Below, piece by piece: positions 23,793-30,687 of a stretch of DNA of 38,291 nucleotides (its first letter is position 1; each line of letters opens with the position of its first letter). The translations under genes and the position numbers were made by a program. The notes under the pieces are model-generated. The model had not been told where the DNA came from. It saw only the letters and a program-made list of their open reading frames with translations, and ran no database searches. The DNA is taken from positions 1 to 38,291 of the forward strand of contig CAKOIF010000014.1 in NCBI GenBank assembly GCA_934086485.1. The letters run 5' to 3'. Source of the stretch: an uncultured Bacilli bacterium. Its GTDB lineage: Bacteria > Bacillota_I > Bacilli_A > RF39 > UBA660.

Positions 23793-23862
23793 ACAAATAT
23801 TTGTTTGTGTCAATATAAAATTTAAACATTTGTTTGACATTTTACATTTTATATTGTAAAAT
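23793..23862. promoter_or_regulatory. Divergent promoters with two LexA-box-like palindromes
   Basis: The minus-strand promoter is TTGACA (23813-23808), 17 bp, TAAACT, and its spacer contains the palindrome ACAAATATTTGT (23793-23804). The plus-strand lexA promoter is TTGACA (23834-23839), 17 bp, TAAAAT (23857-23862), with AAAC-N4-GTTT (23824-23835) touching its -35. A further inverted repeat ATTTTACA/TGTAAAAT fills the lexA spacer. The AAAC-N4-GTTT form departs from the usual Firmicutes box GAAC-N4-GTTC. Confidence 0.65.
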
Positions 23863-23885
23863 AAAATTATAGAAGGAGGAAACAT

Positions 23886-24503
23886 ATGGAAAAGCTTACA
23901 AACAAACAAATTATAATATTAGATTTTATTAAAAAGTATACGGCAAAAAACGGGTATAGTCCCACTATAAGAGAGATTTGTGAAGGAGTACATTTATCAA
24001 GTCCAGCAACCGTATTTGTTCACATTAAAAATCTTGAAACAAAAGGATACATTACTTCAACAAACAATAAATTTAGAACGATTTCATTACTTGTTGATAA
24101 TGAGTATGAAGAAAAAAATGAGGACGTTGTTAAAGTACCGCTCCTTGGAAAAGTAACCGCAGGCTCTCCTATTACCGCAATTGAAACACCTAATGAATTT
24201 TTTGATTTACCATCAAGCCTAGTTCCAAAAAACGAAGAAGTATTTACTCTACACGTTTCTGGAGAAAGTATGATTAATGCAGGTATTTTTGATGATGACT
24301 ATGTTATTATCAAAAGATGTAATAGCGCTCATAATGGTGAAATTGTTGTAGCAATGACTCTAGAAAATGAAGTTACACTAAAAAGATTTTATAAAGAAAA
24401 TGGTCATATTAGACTTCAACCAGAAAATGATACAATGGCACCAATTATACTTCCAGATTGTAAAATACTTGGAACAGCAATTGGTCTATATAGAAAATTA
24501 TAA
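23886..24503 (+). CDS. lexA: LexA repressor
   Basis: The SOS regulator. Its N-terminal winged helix (ILDFIKKYTAKNGYSPTIREI) is followed by the self-cleaving peptidase domain with cleavage site Ala92-Gly93 (VTAGSP), catalytic Ser128 (SGESM) and Lys166 (TLKRF). 205 residues is normal. The SD is GAAGGAGG. It is likely autoregulated through the palindrome at its -35. Confidence 0.96.
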   Translation: MEKLTNKQIIILDFIKKYTAKNGYSPTIREICEGVHLSSPATVFVHIKNLETKGYITSTNNKFRTISLLVDNEYEEKNEDVVKVPLLGKVTAGSPITAIETPNEFFDLPSSLVPKNEEVFTLHVSGESMINAGIFDDDYVIIKRCNSAHNGEIVVAMTLENEVTLKRFYKENGHIRLQPENDTMAPIILPDCKILGTAIGLYRKL

Positions 24504-24547
24504 ATATTAATAAATAAGGAAAAAATAAAAAAGAAGGAAGAACATAA

Positions 24548-24580
24548 AAAAATTGTAAGAATGCAAGACTTACAATTTTT
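24548..24580. terminator. Bidirectional terminator between lexA and the first surface gene
   Basis: A 12-bp stem (24548-24559 with 24569-24580) with T residues on the plus strand and on the minus strand. It closes lexA and the converging surface gene ending at 24581. Confidence 0.8.
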
Positions 24581-26110
24581 TTAACTTACGATGTAAATAT
24601 TATTATATGTACCATCTCCGGATAATTTGGCTTTAGAGGATAAAGATATAACTGGACGGGTTCCAAATTTATTAGGCACATAATTATAAACAGTCATAGT
24701 CGAAGAAAAAATAACAAACTCACGAGCACCAGGATCTCTACTGAGATCAAAAGGCGATCCTGACCAATAATATTGATTTGTATACAAATAATATGATGTA
24801 TTCGTTGTGTCCCATACTCCGCCTGCCATTGCTACTTCATCTGCAGTTATTAATCCTACTGGATATGTTAACTTACTATTTCCATTACTTGCATTTACTG
24901 TAAATTTATCACTTTCTGTTGGGCAAGTTAATATTGGACTTTTATTTGTTATTAATCTTGTATATGCTGAATAAAAAAATGGATCTGATATTGAAAAACT
25001 ACCGCTTGTAACACTTCTATCATTGCAAAATATTTGGTCTGCAACTAAACTTTTTGTTGTTGTATCTGTTTCCAATGTTGTTAATTTATACCAATTATCT
25101 ATTGTTGTCTTTATCGTACTTGATGTACTATTACCGTGTTGTGCATTTGCTGTATACATATATCCTACATATATTGAATAACCATCATTACTATTAAAAG
25201 CACTTGTTCCTATTTGTGTTCCAGTACCGGCCATAACTATTGCGGTACTACTTGTTGGTTTTGTAGTCCCACTATAAATCATTCTTATTGAACCATCGCC
25301 ATTTATTCGGATTATTCGCCAATACATATCTTTATTAGAACTGTCTTTCCCAAATTTTACCCAGTTATTATTTACTGCACCTCTAAAGTAATATGATGTT
25401 CCCAAATCATCCTGGGCTGCATACATTCCCTCATTTGTGGTTGATACACTTGTAAATGTTGGAGTTCCTTTTCCCTTTATATAATTTATTGCATCATCCA
25501 ATGTTGTAGCACCTCCACCATTGTTCAAAAGGATTGTTTTATATCCTTTACTTTCTAAATCTATAACTTCGGACACTATTTTATTGCCACTGCTATCTTT
25601 TACCCATAAATAATATATTCCCTCTTCTTCTATTTCTATATTTAAATCAAATGTTGTACCATTTATTGTTGTCCAACTTGATGGTTCTACAGTATTACTT
25701 GTGCTTAGACCATATCCAGATAGTTCTACATTATCTGAAAGTGTAGCCGTCACAGTATTTCCACTAACTACTAAATTAGATATAACTGGGCTCTCAGTAT
25801 CCACTATTTCATCAAAATATAGTGAGCAACTATCACTACCCTTTAATTTAAAAGTTACTGTACCAACATCTTTATTATAACTAAATATTTTGCCATTATT
25901 ATCACAAATAGATTTTTCTTCATTTAAAATATAGTTTCCTATAGGAATATTTATTTGACTAACGTAATTATCACTATTACCACTTTTTACAAAAATAGCA
26001 TAATTTTTATTATTATTTTTCTTATAACTTTTACTCATTTTATAATTATAGAAAAAAATAATTAATAAAATTAATATTATATTAGAAATAATAAATATAT
26101 TTTTTTTCAT
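24581..26110 (-). CDS. Membrane-anchored surface protein, lectin-like type A (paralogue 1)
   Basis: Order of parts: a membrane helix (~5-22); a short domain with two Cys (KSICDNNG and SDSCSLYF); an Ig-like domain (DTESPVISNL to GIYYLWVKDSSGN); and a ~300-residue C-terminal domain. The last contains YYFRGAVNNNWVKFG, YWRIIRINGDGSIRMIY, GLITADEVAMAGG, NQYYWSGSP and RPVISLSSKAK. This resembles the formylglycine-generating-enzyme/C-type-lectin fold seen in many binding proteins. The start is ATG 26110; its SD (AGGTG) includes the stop of the upstream gene, so the two are coupled. The stretch between WSGSP and RPVIS differs from its paralogues at nearly every position. The ligand is unknown. Confidence 0.75.
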   Translation of the reverse strand: MKKNIFIISNIILILLIIFFYNYKMSKSYKKNNNKNYAIFVKSGNSDNYVSQINIPIGNYILNEEKSICDNNGKIFSYNKDVGTVTFKLKGSDSCSLYFDEIVDTESPVISNLVVSGNTVTATLSDNVELSGYGLSTSNTVEPSSWTTINGTTFDLNIEIEEEGIYYLWVKDSSGNKIVSEVIDLESKGYKTILLNNGGGATTLDDAINYIKGKGTPTFTSVSTTNEGMYAAQDDLGTSYYFRGAVNNNWVKFGKDSSNKDMYWRIIRINGDGSIRMIYSGTTKPTSSTAIVMAGTGTQIGTSAFNSNDGYSIYVGYMYTANAQHGNSTSSTIKTTIDNWYKLTTLETDTTTKSLVADQIFCNDRSVTSGSFSISDPFFYSAYTRLITNKSPILTCPTESDKFTVNASNGNSKLTYPVGLITADEVAMAGGVWDTTNTSYYLYTNQYYWSGSPFDLSRDPGAREFVIFSSTMTVYNYVPNKFGTRPVISLSSKAKLSGDGTYNNIYIVS

Positions 26111-26116
26111 AAACAC

Positions 26117-27904
26117 CTAGCTTTCTATCCTAAATGGATTGCTTTTACTTCCATTAGAACTATTCAATATTTTAATATTTGACTTTAAATACAACGTTGG
26201 TCGTACTGCAAAATATTTATTTACATAGTTACTTCCTGTGCAATGATTAATATATCCTGTAGAATTCAAACAAGCAGCATATTTAGTATCATTTGCATAT
26301 GGAGAAATTAGCCACTCAAATGAATTTACAAAACTAGCAGAATTATATAACCAATTTAAAGTATGACAATTACTAGTCGTATCATATCCTCCTACATAAA
26401 GTTTTGTTGTCCTATTACAATCTTTTGATAATACTGCATAAGCGTAATCACTCGGATAAATAATACCTACTTTTGCATATACCGATGTTGGATTGCCAGA
26501 TAAAATTGAATTTGATGAAGTATCTCTTTCTGATGTAAACATAATACTTGGTGTAACATTATAATAGTTATTACTATTTGCTCCTCCTAAATGCCATTTT
26601 ACATTTACAAAAGTAATATTTTTATTTATGCTATTATTGGTAGTTAACGAGTTATAAAAAGTATTATTTAAAGTAGAATATAAACTTGCGGATGACCAAT
26701 TATTTGTATTAGAACTTGACCATTGAACCCCTGCAGTTCCATTATAATTTACAGTAGATATAATTTTTATCAAATTATCATTAGCATTACTACCATTTTC
26801 AGAATAAGATTCATTAAACATACCTACTATTCTAAATAATAAAGAATTATCTGTACAAGTGCCTTCACTTTTATTATCTAAACATATATAATTATTAGGT
26901 TTCTCTCCTTCATATCTATAATCATAAATATTATTATTTAAATTATCTTTATAAAAAGAAGTTTCATTTGTTATAACATCATTTGAAGTAATTATTATAT
27001 CATATGCGTTTTTAGAATTTTCAATAGTAAATGATGAACACGCTATGTTATTTGCGCTATCTTTAACCCATAAATAATATATTCCCTTTGATAAATTATC
27101 AACTTTTAAATCATATGAATTATTTGAAATTTCAACATAATCTTCTGGAATAATTTCTTCATTAGTTATAGCATATCCAACAATAAAAATATTATCACTT
27201 AGAGTCGCAGATATTGAACCGTCATTAATAATTAAATCACTTATAATTGGCACACTATTATCACTATTTTTATCAACATAAACATTACAAGTTGTCTTTT
27301 CTTTTGAAGTGACATAAACATCTCTTCCAATTATATCTACACTTGCATTCAAATAGTTACATCTAGTCTTATTTTTATTTATAGTATAATAATATCCTAT
27401 TTCATATAAAGGTAACTGCCCCATTTGATTATAATTTTTATCATCAGTATTACCCAATTCTTGCTGTACAAATAGGTTTACTTCATAGTCATCAGTATAA
27501 CCATCTATTGCATCAAAGTATACTTTACATTTTCCTTTCTTAGTTGCATCTACATAAAACTTTTGATTTTCATATTTTTCAATTGTTATTCCTATATCAC
27601 ACTCATTTTTATTAGAATTATATACAAATTTATCATCATTAGGAATGTAATAAGAAATTGAATACGTACCTATTCCTACTCCATCATCATTTTTATTTTC
27701 TCTATATACTTTCATTGATACATCTGATGAATCTATTAAAGCTACTCCAGAGATTATTAATCTTGAACTCTTATTTTGATAAAATGAATATGATATTAAA
27801 ATTATACTAGATAATATTGATAAAATAATTATCGTTAATATTGTTAAACATCTTTCTTTATTATTACTATAATACTCCTTAAAATCATTTATTAATTTTT
27901 TCAA
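26117..27904 (-). CDS. Membrane-anchored surface protein, lectin-like type B (paralogue 2)
   Basis: 595 residues. A membrane helix (~20-41) is followed by two Cys-containing beta modules instead of one, an Ig-like domain (NSVPIISDL to GIYYLWVKDSANN), and a C-terminal domain of a second subtype. That domain carries RYEGEKPNNYICLDN, LLFRIVGMF, KWHLGGANS, YAKVGIIYPSDYAYA, EWLISPY and FAVRPTLYLK. The probable start is TTG 27904, 12-13 bases after GGAGG, an unusually wide gap; no ATG lies closer. It is the first gene of a two-gene unit with paralogue 1 and is preceded by leader copy A. Confidence 0.72.
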   Translation of the reverse strand: MKKLINDFKEYYSNNKERCLTILTIIILSILSSIILISYSFYQNKSSRLIISGVALIDSSDVSMKVYRENKNDDGVGIGTYSISYYIPNDDKFVYNSNKNECDIGITIEKYENQKFYVDATKKGKCKVYFDAIDGYTDDYEVNLFVQQELGNTDDKNYNQMGQLPLYEIGYYYTINKNKTRCNYLNASVDIIGRDVYVTSKEKTTCNVYVDKNSDNSVPIISDLIINDGSISATLSDNIFIVGYAITNEEIIPEDYVEISNNSYDLKVDNLSKGIYYLWVKDSANNIACSSFTIENSKNAYDIIITSNDVITNETSFYKDNLNNNIYDYRYEGEKPNNYICLDNKSEGTCTDNSLLFRIVGMFNESYSENGSNANDNLIKIISTVNYNGTAGVQWSSSNTNNWSSASLYSTLNNTFYNSLTTNNSINKNITFVNVKWHLGGANSNNYYNVTPSIMFTSERDTSSNSILSGNPTSVYAKVGIIYPSDYAYAVLSKDCNRTTKLYVGGYDTTSNCHTLNWLYNSASFVNSFEWLISPYANDTKYAACLNSTGYINHCTGSNYVNKYFAVRPTLYLKSNIKILNSSNGSKSNPFRIES

Positions 27905-27917
27905 AACTATTAGTACC

Positions 27918-28135
27918 CTCCAATTCCGCTTAAATACTGGAGTACATTTTCCTAGATTATAAACATTTAGGAAAATAGCATACCGATTTTATGGGAAAAG
28001 GGCTAGAAATCTAATTAAAAAAATGTTAGAATTAGGATAGAAATAGCATAAATACTAGGATAGATTTTCCTAAATGTTTATACTTTATGAAAGGCAATCC
28101 CTTATAAATACTGAGTTTGTGAGGTTTTTAATTAC
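27918..28135 (-). promoter_or_regulatory. Surface-gene leader element, copy A
   Basis: This 218-bp block is nearly identical to those at 29646-29864 and 36591-36808. A perfect 19-bp inverted repeat (27958-27976 and 28064-28082) encloses exactly 87 bp. In mRNA sense a CTCCA/TGGAG hairpin (27918-27922 with 27938-27942) covers the SD. With the terminator at 28156-28175 it accounts for the whole gap between the two surface genes. Confidence 0.8.
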
Positions 28136-28155
28136 TTTTTTGATATACTAAAAAA

Positions 28156-28175
28156 ATTAGAGTTTTTTCTCTAAT
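28156..28175 (-). terminator. Terminator of surface paralogue 3
   Basis: ATTAGAG/CTCTAAT stem with a six-base loop, then T residues on the minus strand. Confidence 0.85.
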
Positions 28176-28187
28176 TTAAAATAATAT

Positions 28188-29639
28188 TTATCCAATATGA
28201 TATGGTTCTGTTGAAGTACCTGTGCCCCCAACTATTTTTAACAAAATAGAGTCGAGGTAAAATGTAGGCCTAACAGCCCAATAAAAATTACACACATCAA
28301 CATAATTATATTGAAACCGAACATTTCCAGTAGACTCTATATATGAAACATTAGCTGAAGTGTCCGAGTAAGGAGTAATTGTCCATTCTGCATCATTTAC
28401 AAAATTATTTTGTGATGTAAATAGCCAATCATTATTTTTGCAATCACTATATGATGAAGCCCAATTATATATTGGTTTCGTTCTACAACTTGATTTATTT
28501 GTAGATGTACCTCCAACAGTGGCATACCCATAATCACTTGGATACATTAATCCAACCTTTGCATATATACTTGATGGATTGCCGCTATATATTGCACTTG
28601 TATTTCTCTCTTGTAAATAAATACCTTCAGCAGTTAAAGTACTATAATTTGTTGAACTTGCTCCCCCTAAATGCCATCTTGCATTTACTATAGCACTAGA
28701 TAGTTTACTATTTACATTAGATGTACTTGTTAAAGTCGTTAAATATGTTCCATTTAATTCTGTTTTAAGAGATGCACTACTCCAATTATTATTACAAACT
28801 GAGTTCCATTTTTTTCCACTTGTTCCGCCATAATTATTTGTATCTATTATCTTTAAAAGTTTTTTAGAACCATTGCTAGATGTTCCATCAGTTGAGGTAT
28901 CTTCATCAAATAATCCTATTATTCTAAATAATAATGAACTATCACTACAACTTCCACTTTTTTGATTATCTAAGCAAATATAATTATTTGGATTTGCTCC
29001 TTCATATCGAAGCCCATTTTCATCAAATACATCTACAGTTGATGTAGATATTAATGTTGTTATTGGTGTGCCTAGTGATATTGTAAATTCTTTTGAAGTT
29101 TTATTATCACTACTATCTTTTACCCATAAATAATATGTTCCTTGAGTTGTTATTGTTGTACTTAAGTTATAGGATGTTCCACTTATTGAGGTCCAACTTG
29201 TAGGTTCAGTGCTGTTACTTGTACTTATTCCATAGCCAGATAGTTCTATATTGTCAGTTAATGTTGCTGTTACTATTGTATCATTCACTGTTAAATTAGA
29301 CATAACTGGTTTTTCTGTATCTATTATTTTATCAAAATATAGCGAGCATCTATCTGAACCTATAAAAGAGAAACTTACTTTACCTAAAGTATTATCATAA
29401 TTTAAAATTTTACCATTATTTTCACATATTGTTTTTTCTTCATTTAAAACATAGTTACCTTTAGGGATGGCATCTGAACTTATATATTCTCCAGATTCAC
29501 CTTTTACCATTATTGCTAAATTATTTTTCTTCGGTATGTTTTTATTTTTAGATTTATTATATATTTGATTTACTGAAAATATACCTCCGATTAAAACTAC
29601 TATTGATGATAAAAATATAACTACCTTTTTATTTTTCAT
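28188..29639 (-). CDS. Membrane-anchored surface protein, lectin-like type B (paralogue 3)
   Basis: 483 residues: membrane helix (~5-24), then a two-Cys module (KTICENNG, SDRCSLYF) and an Ig-like domain (DTEKPVMSNL to GTYYLWVKDSSDN). The type B C-terminal domain has RYEGANPNNYICLDN, LLFRIIGLF, RWHLGGASS, YAKVGLMYPSDYGYA, EWTITPYSD and WAVRPTFYLD. Its N-terminal ~190 residues are nearly the same as in paralogue 4, whose C-terminal domain is type A, so the two halves have been exchanged during evolution. The start ATG 29639 lies six bases after GGAG, within leader B. Predicted outside the cell; ligand unknown. Confidence 0.75.
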   Translation of the reverse strand: MKNKKVVIFLSSIVVLIGGIFSVNQIYNKSKNKNIPKKNNLAIMVKGESGEYISSDAIPKGNYVLNEEKTICENNGKILNYDNTLGKVSFSFIGSDRCSLYFDKIIDTEKPVMSNLTVNDTIVTATLTDNIELSGYGISTSNSTEPTSWTSISGTSYNLSTTITTQGTYYLWVKDSSDNKTSKEFTISLGTPITTLISTSTVDVFDENGLRYEGANPNNYICLDNQKSGSCSDSSLLFRIIGLFDEDTSTDGTSSNGSKKLLKIIDTNNYGGTSGKKWNSVCNNNWSSASLKTELNGTYLTTLTSTSNVNSKLSSAIVNARWHLGGASSTNYSTLTAEGIYLQERNTSAIYSGNPSSIYAKVGLMYPSDYGYATVGGTSTNKSSCRTKPIYNWASSYSDCKNNDWLFTSQNNFVNDAEWTITPYSDTSANVSYIESTGNVRFQYNYVDVCNFYWAVRPTFYLDSILLKIVGGTGTSTEPYHIG

Positions 29640-29645
29640 AACCTA

Positions 29646-29864
29646 CTCCAATTCCGCTTAAATACTGGAGTTCATTTTCCTAGATTATAAACATTTAGGA
29701 AAATTGCATATCAATTTTATGGGAAAAGGGCTAGAAATCCACTTAAAAAAATGTTAGAATTAGGATAGAAATAGCATAAATACTAGGATAGATTTTCCTA
29801 AATGTTTATACTTTATGAAAGGCAATCCCTTATAAACACTTGATTTGTGAGGCTTTTAATTAAC
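29646..29864 (-). promoter_or_regulatory. Surface-gene leader element, copy B
   Basis: The 19-bp arms are 29686-29704 and 29792-29810, with an 87-bp interior. In mRNA sense the downstream arm can also pair locally, TTTTCCTA (29675-29682) with TAGGAAAA (29696-29703), a structure that excludes the 19-bp pairing. CTCCA/TGGAG (29646-29650 with 29666-29670) sequesters the SD. The interior has a 9-bp direct repeat, TAGGATAGA. Confidence 0.8.
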
Positions 29865-29894
29865 TTTTTTTATTTTTAATTTTATACAAAAAAA

Positions 29895-29914
29895 GAGTGA
29901 ATTTTATATCACTC
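29895..29914 (-). terminator. Terminator of the TasA-like gene
   Basis: GAGTGA/TCACTC stem with an eight-base loop, followed by seven T residues on the minus strand. Confidence 0.85.
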
Positions 29915-29919
29915 AATTA

Positions 29920-30600
29920 TTATTTTGCTGTTGAAGTACAATTTGTTTTTTCAGCATAAATTTTACCAGTAAATGGTTTACCTGCTAAAGCATTTTGATT
30001 TGCATTGAAATTATAGAATCTCATTGTAAATGATAATGTTTGTGTTGTAGCAGTAGTTGATGCGTTAGTAATTGTTGCACCAGTAATTAATGTAGCTTTC
30101 TTGTTTGACCATGTTTTACCATTGCCTGTATCAAAGTTTGTTTCCGTAGAATAATTATTTGTTCCTCCTACAGAGGCTGCTACTTGCATAGTAATTTCTT
30201 TTGTTGCACCAGTAGTTTTTGGAGTTGCAGTAGCACCATAAACATTAGTACCAGTATATTCATAATATACATTATAATTACATGTTATTGATACACCAGT
30301 AGAACCACTTGTTAAACTAATATTCATATTTGCTGTACTACTTGCTGCTAAGACGGGAGAAGATTGTCCTTCAACTACAGTTTGACTCATATTAGATGCA
30401 GGGACTTGTAAATTAAGTGTTGCTGAAGTAGATACAAAGGTTGATGTTCCTGGTGAAGCAGCATTAATATTTACCGCCACATTGTTATTAAGATTTACTG
30501 TAAATGAACCAAAATAGGCAAATGATGCTCCAATCACGATTAATAGTAAAAATACTGTTGCAAATAAAGCAATTAATTTTGTTTGTTTTGTTTTTTCCAT
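29920..30600 (-). CDS. TasA/camelysin-like secreted structural protein
   Basis: 226 residues. The N-terminus KTKQTKLIALFATVFLLLIV then GASFAYFG is a signal peptide with a likely cut after ASFA, the layout of SipW-dependent TasA/CalY proteins. The mature part is rich in Thr, Ser, Ala and Asn and in predicted beta strands, with only two Cys. It could be a matrix-fibre or pilin-like subunit. It has its own promoter and strong terminator. LepB encoded at 9482-9970 is a possible processing enzyme. The family call is by pattern only. Confidence 0.6.
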   Translation of the reverse strand: MEKTKQTKLIALFATVFLLLIVIGASFAYFGSFTVNLNNNVAVNINAASPGTSTFVSTSATLNLQVPASNMSQTVVEGQSSPVLAASSTANMNISLTSGSTGVSITCNYNVYYEYTGTNVYGATATPKTTGATKEITMQVAASVGGTNNYSTETNFDTGNGKTWSNKKATLITGATITNASTTATTQTLSFTMRFYNFNANQNALAGKPFTGKIYAEKTNCTSTAK

Positions 30601-30635
30601 AAATTTTCTTTCCTTTCTATTTTCCTTACTCTTTA

Positions 30636-30664
30636 ATAATACTTCTTTCCATACTTATTGTAAA
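30636..30664 (-). promoter_or_regulatory. Promoter of the TasA-like gene
   Basis: TTTACA (30664-30659) and TATTAT (30641-30636) with 17-bp spacing, about 35 bp ahead of the start codon and a GGAAAGAAA ribosome site. Confidence 0.7.
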
Positions 30665-30687
30665 TAAATTTTGTCATAAGTATACAT

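Noticed and set aside
23763..23909. N-terminal extension of the 33-residue peptide to 82 residues
   Set aside because: It would cross the divergent promoter region and the lexA start; the SD and promoter clearly place the start at 23762.
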